NCBI GenBank assembly: GCA_021613535.1
Contig: CP075495.1
Span: 16,182,001-16,246,000 of the forward strand
Length of the DNA stretch: 64,000 nt
Reading direction: 5' to 3'
Source: Adineta vaga
Lineage: Eukaryota; Rotifera
Position 1 is the first letter of the stretch. Each line of letters begins with the position of its first letter. Positions 22,006 to 32,683 of the stretch are shown piece after piece. A program made the translations under genes and the position numbers. The notes under the pieces were generated by a model, which saw only the letters and a list, made by a program, of their open reading frames with translations, made no database searches and had not been told where the DNA came from.

Positions 22006-22375
22006 ATCTACAGCCTCCCTGTCTCATAATGCCCTCACAAAAATCCTTCATATTATCGCGCCGTGTACTATCACGACAACACTAGTAGTCCGCAGTTATG
22101 TAACCAATAGTGTTTGTACCGAAATGTTGACACTGTGCCACACCTCTAGAATGTTGTACATGACGACGATTAAGATCAAATAATTGATTAATTTTATCTG
22201 TTCGGTTTCGTTCTTCCATTGATTCTAATGCATTAGAATCATCTTGAATCCAACGACCATAACAAATTGTAATCGAAACTATTAAACATGTTATTGTCCA
22301 TGTTAAGATTTTGTTAGTGTATATTGTTATGATATTCTTAATTTTGATGAAATACTCAGTGTATTCTTCTTACAA
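22006..22375 (-). pseudogene. Possible secreted Cys-rich peptide, interrupted by TAG
   Basis: Minus-strand frame with a hydrophobic leader (TWTITCLIVSITICYG), an acidic/basic propeptide-like middle (ESMEERNRTDKINQLF) and a C-terminal part with seven Cys (CQHF, then CCRDS, FCEG, GCRC) before the stop at 22006. An in-frame TAG falls between DY and CCRD. The start codon is not clear and may lie in an upstream exon. The arrangement (leader, spacer, Cys-rich end) resembles small secreted peptides, but I recognise no family. Interest is limited unless expression is shown. Confidence 0.3.
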
Positions 22376-22709
22376 TTGTAAAACACATTAAAAACATAAA
22401 AAATGTCATGTGTTTAAATATCAAATAAATCACAAGTTTCATTCTCTGTGAGAATAAATAATCAGCCAAAGAATCATGCTTGAGCTGAATATGTTGAATT
22501 TCAATCGATATCAACCTTTTAGTAGAAAAATAAGTTTTCTTTCTGTTTAAAGTTCATTTATGTTGATGATGCATCTATTCTCTAGAATGTCATAGAGACT
22601 CAAGTGGTTCGTCCACTTTTTCTTCTCTATTTTTCAAGTATTAGAGCTGATAATTTGAATATAAGTAGACAAACATTACATCTGTAATGAGCATTCATAA
22701 AAAGGAAAG

Positions 22710-24460
22710 ATGTATGAAACATTAAAGATCTGTCTTCTTCTCTCATTCATCTCTTTTACTCATTGTATTTTTCTTAATGAATTAAAAAATGTTCGGATGA
22801 TTGGTAATACCTATCAAATATTATACAATCAAATGAAACAAGAATGTATATGTACAATGATGAGTTCAAATGGAATGATATCATCATTGAATTATTTATC
22901 AAATAATCAAACATGTCAATTATTTTATGCAAATGTTACTACAGTTACATTTGAATGGGATCTGAATTCTTCTATTATCTATAACAATCAATCGGTAGTT
23001 TTTTCAACATTTAGTAAGTTAACTTATAAAAGAGATACAAGAAAAATGACCCTATAAAATTATTATAACTTTATTAATTTTCTAAAATAGATTCGAATAC
23101 TACGTCGACATCAACATCAACAACATCAACATCAACAACAACGACGACATCATCAACAACAACAACAACAACAGCTAAAGGTATGTGTTTAAATAAATTG
23201 AGAAAATATTTGATCATGTAGATTCAAAAAAAATTTCTAGAACAACAAATTATTATGCGTATATACTTGTGTGAGAAAATCGTTAGAATTGATTCGTTGC
23301 CTTAGAATTCAAGATTCACTAAGTTACCCATCTTCTGTTGAGGTTTAAGATTAATGATAACAATTCATGTTAACAATCATTTTCACCAGATAGATGTGGA
23401 TATGACATGAATGTCTTTTATTAACTTGTCGCGAAAAATAAAGACTCTCATTGATTGAGATGTATTTGTAAAAATGATATACAGTTAAAAAATGAAGACA
23501 TCTGTCATTTATCCAAGATTATTGATTTATGAAGTATTTCCAATAAATAATAGTTCATTTATCTGCACTTGTTGAATACGAATAAAAACGAATATATTTA
23601 TTTATTTAGAATGGAGAACTACAGGAAGTATGAGTACTGCACGAGCATCTTTCAGCGCAACTGTCTTAGCAAATGGATTAGTATTAGTAGCAGGCGGTAC
23701 TAATAGCAGTCATACTTTCAATAGTGCTGAATTATACAATCCATCAACAGGTAACTGGACAACAACAGGAAATATGAATGTTGCACGAGCCTATCACGCA
23801 TCACTCGTCTTAGGAAATGGAAAAATATTAATTGCAGGTGGATTTGATGGTTCTACTGCTCTAAACAGTGCTGAATTGTATAATCCATCAATAGGTACTT
23901 GGACTATAACAGGTAGTATGAATACCCCACGAAGATTGTCCGTATCATGTATCTTAAGCAATGAAACAGTATTGCTTGCAGGTGGAAATAGTGGTGCTGG
24001 ATTTGTAAACACTGTTGAAATATATAATTCATCAACTGGTACTTGAACATCAACAGGAAATATGAATGTTGCACGAGGACAGAGTACAGCAACCATGTTA
24101 CAAAATGGAATGGTGTTGGTTGCAGGTGGAATGAATGGTGGTGGTTATCTGAACACTGCTGAATTATATAATCTATCAACAAGCACCTGGAATATGACAG
24201 GTAGTATGAATATTGCACGAGCAAATTTTATGGCATCGATGCTACTAAATGGAATGGTACTTGTTATAGGTGGAATGAATGGCGCTTTTCTAGATAGTGC
24301 TGAATTATATGATCCATCGACAGGTATTTGGACAATCGTAGCAAATATGAATAGTTCACGATCAGTTCACAAAACAGCTGTTTTAGCAAATGGAAGAGTA
24401 TTAGTTGTTGGAAGGCAAAATAGTGGTGGTTATCTCAATAGTGCTGAATTATATTCATAG
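22710..24460 (+). CDS. Secreted kelch-repeat protein with Thr/Ser linker, internal TGA
   Basis: Exons 22710-23013, 23091-23180 and 23610-24460 join in one frame (phase 1 at both joins). The product of about 414 codons has a signal peptide (LKICLLLSFISFTHC), a Cys-containing domain with NxT/NxS sites (to about residue 101), a mucin-like Thr/Ser linker encoded by exon 2, and six or so kelch blades. Each blade shows a VLVAGG-like strand, an SAELYNPSTGxW strand and an MNVARA-type turn, predicting an extracellular beta-propeller. At 24044-24046 a TGA replaces the conserved blade Trp codon (TGTxTSTGNM), after which the frame continues intact to 24460. That is either a single nonsense mutation or an error. 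The ligand is unknown. Confidence 0.7.
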
Positions 24461-24918
24461 AATTTCAATGAAAACTATTTTCTTTCATAAACTAAATATT
24501 CAAAATTAAATGTTGTATTTACATTATATATTTATCATTGTTTCTAATTCATCAACTTAAAAAAAAACTGTAGTTTTCTTGAATTGCGTATAATTTACTT
24601 ATATGAAAGTGTTTTTATATGAATAAATCAGATCATAAGATGTATTTATTCATTTTACTCGATCTATGCCATTACCATCCGATTCTATTGTATATCTTCT
24701 ATATTCATAAAGAAGAAATTTTGTTTGTTCGCTATGGATTCAGTCCCTGTAAGAAGCAATTTTTAATTCTCTTAATGGTATAAAAAAATCAATCAATTTC
24801 CTTCAGTTTGTGGTGAAAGTGTGGGATGACGAAAAGGATACCTTTCTAGTTTATTCTAGCACTAATTTTGATAATAGTTAGACCAGAAATGAGCACAAGT
24901 CCAAGATAGAATAAAACA
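24461..24918. other. AT-rich intergenic stretch
   Basis: Follows the kelch gene and precedes the tRNA-like gene. Contains possible polyadenylation-type AATAAA-like sequence near 24620-24650 but no ORF or RNA structure that I can support. Confidence 0.3.
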
Positions 24919-24991
24919 TCCCTCTGTAATGTAATGGCTAACATGCCTGATTGTAGCTAGGACAATCTCGGTTTGATTCCTAGCGGAGGGA
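24919..24991 (+). tRNA. tRNA-like gene, isotype uncertain
   Basis: A 73 nt cloverleaf-like segment. The acceptor TCCCTCT pairs with GGAGGGA (last pair T-G), the D stem ATGT pairs with ACAT around AATGGCTA, and the T arm CTCGG-TTTGATT-CCTAG has one mismatch. The anticodon stem pairs poorly. If the loop is TTGTAGC the anticodon would be GTA (Tyr), but this is uncertain. It may be a decayed tRNA. It is about 110 bp from the tRNA-Glu on the other strand. Confidence 0.4.
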
Positions 24992-25100
24992 AATTCATAT
25001 ATATTTTTCATTTTCTTACATCATTTGCAATCATTGTATCAATAATAAATGCAAGAGTATGATGTAATGTTGCTAGTCAATAACGTATGCAAAAAAAGTA

Positions 25101-25172
25101 TATCCGTGCTGGGATTTGAACCCAGGTATTGCCGGTGAAAACGCCACATCCTGACCGCTGGACTACACGGAT
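25101..25172 (-). tRNA. tRNA-Glu (UUC)
   Basis: A 72 nt cloverleaf on the minus strand. The acceptor ATCCGTG/CACGGAT pairs perfectly in all 7 positions with discriminator A. The D arm is GTCCAGCGGTCAGGAT, the anticodon loop TTTTCAC gives TTC (Glu), the anticodon stem has one G-G mismatch, and the T arm is TGGG-TTCAAAT-CCCA. The D and T arm sequences match the A-box and B-box promoter consensus well. Likely functional or nearly so. Confidence 0.75.
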
Positions 25173-25345
25173 CTGATGTGTTTGTGAGAGTTTTAAGAAA
25201 GAATAATGAAATTGCATGTTAAAATTGATTTGAATAGTATTTGTCTTCAATAAAGAACAGAATTTTAAATGATACACAGTTGTTAAACTAAATAATTAAA
25301 TTAAAAAAATATGACGAACGACACTGACATAGGAATAGAAAATTG

Positions 25346-25360
25346 CCCACACCCACACCT
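25346..25360. repeat. Short telomere-like C-rich tract
   Basis: CCCACACCCACACCT on the plus strand, followed by CAAGATG. On the minus strand this reads CATCTTGAGGTGTGGG, essentially the same junction as at 9893-9906. Its polarity is opposite to the tracts at 9.9 and 12.8 kb. Confidence 0.5.
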
Positions 25361-25364
25361 CAAG

Positions 25365-25736
25365 ATGATGATTAAGCATATGAGTTTAGGAATTATTACT
25401 GTTATTATGTTGTCTTGCATTCAAGACAAAGAACAAAATATTGAGATTGAACTTTCTCGATCATTATCCATGAATGAAGCCTATTTAATTGTACGCAATG
25501 TAAATTATTCAAATAATAATACATTATTTGGAAATAAAATTGTGTGTGAATATTTTGATCTTGAGGAAATAATCGAAGTTTCTCCGAATACGAATTATGC
25601 TTTAATTATTGACACTAAATATGCATATGATTGGGAATTACATTCATCAACATCCAATAGAACTCTATTACGCCAATTTACGTCATATACAAATTCGATG
25701 AACATACTATTACTACAAATCAAGAACCATTATTGA
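25365..25736 (+). CDS. Hypothetical small protein with N-terminal hydrophobic leader
   Basis: The frame is open from 25311, but that start would translate the telomere-like tract. The Met at 25365 gives about 123 residues with a hydrophobic leader (SLGIITVIMLSCI), suggesting secretion or membrane anchoring. It is followed by a beta-rich acidic region with two potential N-glycosylation sites (NYSN, NNNT) and one Cys. No domain is recognised. It ends just left of a MITE. Possibly a fragment of a longer gene. Confidence 0.35.
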   Translation: MMIKHMSLGIITVIMLSCIQDKEQNIEIELSRSLSMNEAYLIVRNVNYSNNNTLFGNKIVCEYFDLEEIIEVSPNTNYALIIDTKYAYDWELHSSTSNRTLLRQFTSYTNSMNILLLQIKNHY

Positions 25737-25792
25737 ATCCAGTACATATATCCAATACTAAATCTCGTATTCAAATAGTTTAGAATATCATA

Positions 25793-26909
25793 TGAGTGGA
25801 TTGCAACTTTTTGGTACAACTGATCCGAAAAAATAAAAGTGGAGCTAAACAACTTTTGAGTAGTGCATTTTGCTATACTATATGTCTGTATTATGTACAA
25901 AAGTTTTCCCAACACTTTACTGTATAATAAGCGAGATACGCAGTACATAGATTATTTTCTAGTAAACTCAATGTAAAACGTGTATTTTATAGCACAAACT
26001 TTTGTGTTATTTAATCAGTTTTACAAGAGAAGCCAGTAGTTGGAAAATTCTCATAATATACAGACATGTTCAATGTACTTTGCTGAGTTAAAATGTACTT
26101 GAAAAGAACATTTTCGAATGAAACTAAGAAGATATATCTACGAAAAAGCATCACTATATCCTCTTTCATAAAAACGTCACTCTACATTTTTCAGTATAAT
26201 GTAAATTTCTCTTGAAGGGCACGTGATCGAAAGCTGAAATTTTTACCACTAACAGAACTTTTTGTTTTATATATTCTCTAAAAATTTGAGCTAAATCTGA
26301 CGACCCGTCCGAGAGTTATAAATCCCACAAGTTTCGAATCGTCACTCTACAAAGTGAATAAACGTCTTTTTTTTTGAAAGTTCGTTTTTTTTGTTTGAAA
26401 CGAACTTGATAAAAGAGAACCTTTTCGCCTCAATTTGCTAGTTAAAGTGTCTGCTTTCTTTTTATATGATCAGCACACTACTAGCTCTATCATAGGCCGA
26501 GCTAGAACAATGTTTGTGTCACTCTACATAAAAACGAACAAGTGTCTGTTAAACAATGTGAACGATAGATGAACGAACCACTGAAAATTCTAACTAAAGT
26601 TAGTTACATATTTCGATAGAGTGTGAAAAACTGTACAAAATAGATTAATTATCTCCTTTTCCTGTTGCCTCTTTATAGTCGAAAAATTTCCTTTTCTTGG
26701 CATACGTCATGAAAAAATGACATTTTTTCATCATAGATTTTTTATAGCTCAGCAACAACATGAGTTAAAGAGCTGAAATTTTGCACGGCAGTGAGGTGTT
26801 CAAAGCACTATAACATATCAAAAAATCGTTGAAATCGGCCGGCGCAAACTGGAGTTATTAGCGAAATACACCTAAAATCTAATTGTACCAAAAAGTTGCA
26901 ATCCACTCA
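25793..26909. mobile_element. TA-flanked MITE with perfect 27 bp terminal inverted repeats
   Basis: The left end TGAGTGGATTGCAACTTTTT and its exact reverse complement at 26883-26909 bound a 1,117 bp non-coding element. TA flanks both ends (25791-25792 and 26910-26911). The perfect repeats suggest recent activity. No transposase is encoded. It lies directly beside the inverted-repeat end of the larger transposon starting near 26921. Confidence 0.7.
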
Positions 26910-27384
26910 TATATATTATCATATTCAGTCATGGGTTGAGTTGGGTTGGGTTATAGTAGATATGACTCGAATCCATTTTATATAAGAAGTGATATGAGAG
27001 GAGAGTATAAAAGTGCTTAATGCGTTGAGTTGCACTCATTAGAGATAAAATTAAGGTGGCTTGAGAAATAAATTTTGATTCAGAGAGTAATATGAGGAGA
27101 TGGCATACATCTTTCTTATTTAATTAAATCGATATTGGTTGGGTTAAACTATCAAATGAAATAAATTATAATAAGAATGCGTTCAAAGTCGCGTGTTGAG
27201 CTCATGTGAAGGACGCACTGACTTAGAGACTGTATTTTATATGAAGAAGAAAGAAGTATTATAAACATAAATTTGCATTGATATAGGAAAAGGATGGTTT
27301 AGACATTTCTCGTAACTTAGAAACATGTGCTTTTTGAGTATTAGATCGAACAGTTTTCATATGTTTTGAAGGTTTAAAATTTAT

Positions 27385-29169
27385 TTAAAATCGATCTTTA
27401 GATACACTACAACTATATATATGAAAAAACAAGATAAAATTTATGTAGCTTTTTGGATATGAGTAATTAGACCAATGTGTTTTATATTGACGAATGATAG
27501 AAAATGTTTGTTCGGCAATCTGACTGTTAACATTGTCAAACATATTTTTGTGCAACGGATTATCTGCGCGCATCTCATTTCTACACATGTGCCGAGTGTA
27601 GTTTCGCTGATGAAGAGTATCGAATACGAAGTGAACGTTGTGATAAAAATGATCACTGATTGTCGTAGATGTAAAATAATCTGTTCCATATCGTGCTGTC
27701 ATATAGATTTTTATCGAACACGCTGTATCATATATAATTCTAAAGGAAGTTTGCTCATTCGTCCTAAAAAAAAGGATTTATAAGGTAAGAAAATATATGC
27801 TTTACCGATTCGAATTAAATGTCTTAAAACACGACGTAGTGACTCAGATTGTATTGACTCATCAGAGCCAGCCGCGATTCCACACGAGTAAAAGAAGACC
27901 AAAAAACCATAAGTTGTTGATCGAGTTTCATTGTCGGATAATTCATTACGTTTAACATTACATGTTTCGTCTGTAACATCATCAGATGCATCAAATTCTA
28001 TAGCACTAATACCACGTTTACCGACTATTTCGAGGTGTTTTTCGCAAAGAGCATTCGACTTAATTTCTAGAAAGCTTTGAAAGTAGATAGTATGGAAAAG
28101 CAATAGTGCTTGTGTACGTACCTGAATTCTTCGAAACCGACCTAGGACATCCAACAAGTACTGGTCCTAACTCGTCAATCGTGTTATCATAACAATTGTT
28201 AAATTTACACGTTGTACGAGCTGTTTTTTGATGTCCATCGACTATCAATATATCAGTGCAGCTAGTGGTACAATGCGAAGTTTTGTGCATTGCTTGATTT
28301 GACCAATATTTAACAAATACTGAGTAAAGTTGACTTTTATGTCGATGAAAAAATGCATTCGATTCATCTTTATCATAAAAAGCATATGGAATTTCAATAA
28401 CCTCTTCATTACTCCGTTGTAATAATAACTTCAAAATACAATATACAATCCAACTAATTTGAAAATTCTTTTCATCTAGTTTTTTTTCTGGAAATATTGT
28501 TTTATTTATAAATATATCATTGAAGTATTTAACAAATCCATGAAAAGAAGCTCTCATTGTCATTAAAGCTATTGAAAATGATAAAAAGATTCTGTGGAAA
28601 TAAACACATTCACCTCCAAAATAAAAAACATCTGTGTTTAAAAATTGTTCCCTTCGTATATAATGCTTTTTGACAGTATCATGGCTGTAACTATTTGGAT
28701 AATAAGACCATTTACATGTTTTACAATGAGAATATAAAGTAATACATTGTTCTAATGAGTTTTCAGGAAATATAAAAGTTTTGGATGATTCATATACAGG
28801 TAGCACATTATCATTGTTTGAACAAACAATACATTTCTTCGACATGGGTTCAATTTTTCTGAACACAATTGAGTAATTAGTAAATTTTTGATAATCAATT
28901 ATCAACTGATCTACATCCGTAGAAAACATTAAATAATCATGAAATAATTCTGATGATGAGAAAAAATCAATTTGTTGTTTCATAAAAACAGGTGAAAATT
29001 TGGTATTAAATTGCTTATTGATAATCTCACAAATAACAGAGTATTTATCATTTATTATAGAAGCATTTTTTATTCTTTCATGTAGTATCATTATCGTATA
29101 AATTGGAGCTTGTTTCAACAGCTTGGTGAAAAAAAGATCATTTTTAATTTCTAAGGATGTGTTATCCAT
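27385..29169 (-). pseudogene. KDZ-like transposase, frameshifted
   Basis: Exons of 28122-29169 and 27806-28066, joined by GT-AG introns, plus a third from 27763 to 27385. The N-terminal part has Cys pairs (CIVC, CKTC) like the CxC clusters attached to KDZ transposases. The core shows DILIVDGHQK (putative first Asp), CNF-type Cys cluster CKFNNC...GCPRS, IIYDTACS (second Asp) and IAEQTFSII (putative acidic residue). The layout matches the intact gene at 59718-62099. Entering exon 3 the frame is off by one base, so this copy is probably dead. KDZ is assigned from the YDxAC, HxxxC-type and Cys-cluster pattern, not from a search. Confidence 0.5.
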
Positions 29170-29390
29170 CTTGTTTATATCTAAAAATACTTTATATATA
29201 TATGTAAAGATAAAAAGCTGATTTTGTAACCACAAAAAGATAAAAATATACTGATGTAATGTTTCACTTTCAAAAGTTGTTTGGTTTTAATTGTTGAAAC
29301 TTCTTATAAATAAAATCAATAAATACGAAAATATGACAAGAAAAACAAATCAGACTTATATATGTTAATAAAGAACTTTAAAAGAATAAT

Positions 29391-32300
29391 ATGGAAAGCA
29401 TTGGCGGGCCAGCTAGGGGGCGAGGGGGGTCAATTGCCCCCCCCCCCCTGAAAAAATTTCTAGGGGGCAATACATTTTTATTGCCCCTAGTATTACAAAT
29501 GTTTTTCGCACGATTATAACTCCATCTATACTAGTATACATAAGTATTTTTCTTAGTGGATGCATCTGTGAACCATTAGAAGCGAGATTTTTAAAATTTT
29601 TTCAATTCTTATATCAATCAATTTATATGTAATAATATATTTCTTCTCAAATAATAGTAATCAATTTTTTACAGTATGTCTGAAAAAGGTACACTGGAAT
29701 TTTACTTCATCAAGAAAAAAGCTGATGTTGTTGTACAAACGAATGCATGTGAATCGATCCAATCGACTGTAGACGAATATTCATCTGATCAAATGTCAAA
29801 TTTAAATAATTCTACAACATCAACGTTATATTCTACATCTTCAACATCAATATCATCTTTTACCTTTTCAACAGCAGCATCATCTTGCATCTCGTCACCA
29901 TCAACATTATCTTCCATATGTTCAACGTCAACATCTACAACACCAACAATAATTCATAGTGTTAATAGTGAATCAGCTCTTGAACGTTCACATGCAGCTA
30001 GTAATTGTGGTATAATATCGGTCGAATCTGTTCAACGAGATCCAGCACGTGGTCCAACTTACGCAAAAGAGTTTGTTTCACTTGGGCCGTATCAACCGAA
30101 ATACAATTATCCAAGTATTGATCAACGACATTTTTGTCATCGATGGTTTGAAAAATACCTATGGCTTGACTATAGTATTACCATTGATAAAGCCTATTGC
30201 TTTTGTTGTCGATTTGCTTATGATCCTTTGAAGTCTGATAAAGTATTTACACTCATTGGTTATAATAACTGGAAAAAAGCTGTTGAAAAATTTAATAAAC
30301 ATCAGTCAAGTTTTTCACATAAACAAGCACATGAAGCTTGGATAATGGCTGAAAAGAATCGAATTAATAATACGAATGTATTGATGCAAATTAATCGAAG
30401 TTTCAATGAACAAGTTGAAGAAAATCGCCTCTACCTGAAAGAAATTATTCGAACATTAATTTTTCTAGGTAAACAATGTCTACCTTTACGAGGACATCGT
30501 GAAGATGGTGAAGCTGAAAATCGTGGCAACTTCCTTGAATTACTTGAAATTCGTAGTTTCGATAATGATCTCATCAAAAAGAAACTTTCCTCATTGAAAT
30601 ATACTGATCACAAGATTCAAAATGAACTCTTGATTTTAATCCAGGAAAATATTACTGAACAAATTGTATCGGATATAAAGAAATTCAAGTATTTTTCAGT
30701 TATGATTGATGAAACTACAGATATTGCAAATCATCAACAAGTGTCACTAGTAATTCGATATGTTGATGAATTTTTCAATGTCTATGAACGCTTTCTTGGT
30801 TTCGAACGAACTTTTGATACAACAGGTGAAGGCTTGTTTAATTTATTAGTTTCATGGATCAAACAACTTGGTTTGGATATGGAAAATATTGTTGGTCAAT
30901 GTTATGATGGTGCTAGTTCTATGCGTGGTGAATATAAAGGTGTTGCAGCTCGAATGAAACAATTAGCACCAAAAGGTATGTGGTAATTTTAACTTTTATA
31001 TTAAAACGAACTTTATTGTCTACTAATTAAATAATAACTTTATATATGACTATATTCCGTTCAATTGTAGCTATTTATATCCATTGTAATGGTCACGTAC
31101 TCAACTTGTGCTTGGTTGATGTTTCATCCGCTATTATACCAATTCGAAATAATTTCGGTGTTGTTCAAGCTCTATACAATTTCTTTGAAGGATCAGCCAA
31201 ACGTCACCATCTATTTGAAGATATACAAAAAGAAGCTGGATTAAAGTCATTCGTAATGAAACGATTATGTGAGACTCGATGGACTTGTCGATCGGAATGT
31301 TTGACTGTTATACTCAATCGATATTCACAAATAATCGATGCTTTGGAAACAGCTAGTAATGGACTTATTATGTTAAATACAATTAAAAGATTGGATTTCA
31401 TTTTTCATTTGATTATCATGTATGAAATTTATTCAATAACAAATATATTATCAAAATATTTACAGCATTCAAATGTTTCATTATCTGATGCATTAGTTCA
31501 TGTAAAACTTACAATTGATACATTAACAGGATTACGAACAGATTTGAAGTTCGAAGAATTTTGGAAGAAAACAATCGATATTTGTGAAGACAATGGTATT
31601 GATGATCAAGTTGATATCCGAAAAAGAAAATTTCCAGCAAAGTTAGGTGGTGGTTATGTTATTCCAAATGATCTTTCAATCAAAGATAATTATCGTATAA
31701 ATTCATATTTTGCCGTTATCGATAAGATAAAAGCTGCTATTGATAATAGATTTGATGAAAATAATGTTGCTATTGTTATTCTATGTGAAAAGTTGTTTTT
31801 GACGAAAGATTTACTTTCGTTTGATGAAATTCAACAGTTAACTAGATTTTATGATTTGAATTACACCGACTGCAAAAGTGAACAATTATTATACAAAACA
31901 GCAATTAATCAACAACAATCAATGAACATTGACATCAAGTCGATTACTAAATTTTTTCTTCAAAAAAGCTTTCATCTCGTATTACCAACTATGAATCAAT
32001 TGCTTCGCATTTTATGGACAATTCCAGTAAATGTCTGCGAATGTGAAAGAAGTTTCTCGTCTTTAAGACGTTTGAAAACTTATTTACGAAGTACAATGGA
32101 TCAGGAACGTTTATCTGCTCTGGCATTGATTCATATTGAGAAAGACATAACCATTGATATTGATAAAATTGTAGCAAAGTTTGTTATGAAGAACGAAACT
32201 CGAAAAAGTCAATTTTCTTACTAAAAAGTCGTTTGGTTTTTTCTCTTATAGTTAATATGTCTGTTATCATGTGTATTTAGGAATTGCATTAAATATGAAA

Positions 32301-32594
32301 AGAATAAAAGTAGATTTTAATGAAAATCATTTATACATAATAATCATCTTATTCAAATATATCATTACTGCCAAAAAATCTTCGAAAGACATAGCAATTA
32401 GATAAAGTTTTTATGAACGCAAGGAAACTGTTTGTAAGTAGAAGTGCCAGAAATATTAGTGAAAACGTTTCCGGCGCAGAAAAAAACAAATATCTGTTGT
32501 AATGGGAATAAAAAAAAAAATTTAAGAATTCCAGTCTAATTTATTGCCCCCCCCCCCCCTGAAATTTTTTCACCGGCCCGCCACTGATTGAAAG
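29391..32594 (+). mobile_element. hAT transposon with 8 bp target site duplication
   Basis: The element spans 29399-32586. Its ends are CATTGGCGGGCC and, at the right in reverse complement, CAGTGGCGGGCC. The flanking octamers ATGGAAAG (29391-29398) and ATTGAAAG (32587-32594) match at 7 of 8 positions, the hAT hallmark. Subterminal C/G runs of 12-13 nt lie just inside both ends. The single two-exon transposase gene fills most of the element. It lies between the two genes of the larger transposon, so it inserted later. Confidence 0.85.
29676..32224 (+). CDS. hAT transposase (TTF zinc finger, DUF4371-type)
   Basis: Exon 1 is 29676-30975 and exon 2 is 31071-32224. GTATGT...TTGTAG joins them in phase 1 to give 817 residues without a stop. 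After a Ser/Thr-rich N-terminal tail, a TTF-type zinc finger (FCHRWFEKY ... YCFCCRFAY, about residues 150-190) should bind the element ends. The catalytic region includes MIDETTDI and QCYDGASSMRG, as in ZMYM1/DUF4371-like hAT proteins. The C-terminus has the dimerisation signature CECERSFSSLRRLKTYLRST (about residue 760-785). It catalyses cut-and-paste transposition in the nucleus. The frame is intact and the ends are well kept, so the copy could be active or recently so. Confidence 0.85.
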
Positions 32595-32683
32595 AAAAAG
32601 ATATGCAACTAATATCTGTTTCTTTATATGATTTTGCTGCAAAAATTGTTTTATAAAAGCAAATACATAATATATCTAATCGT

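Noticed and set aside
27583-27620. CTGATGA-containing hammerhead candidate on the plus strand
   Set aside because: No GAAA box or stem II follows, and the sequence is antisense to coding sequence of the KDZ-like relic.
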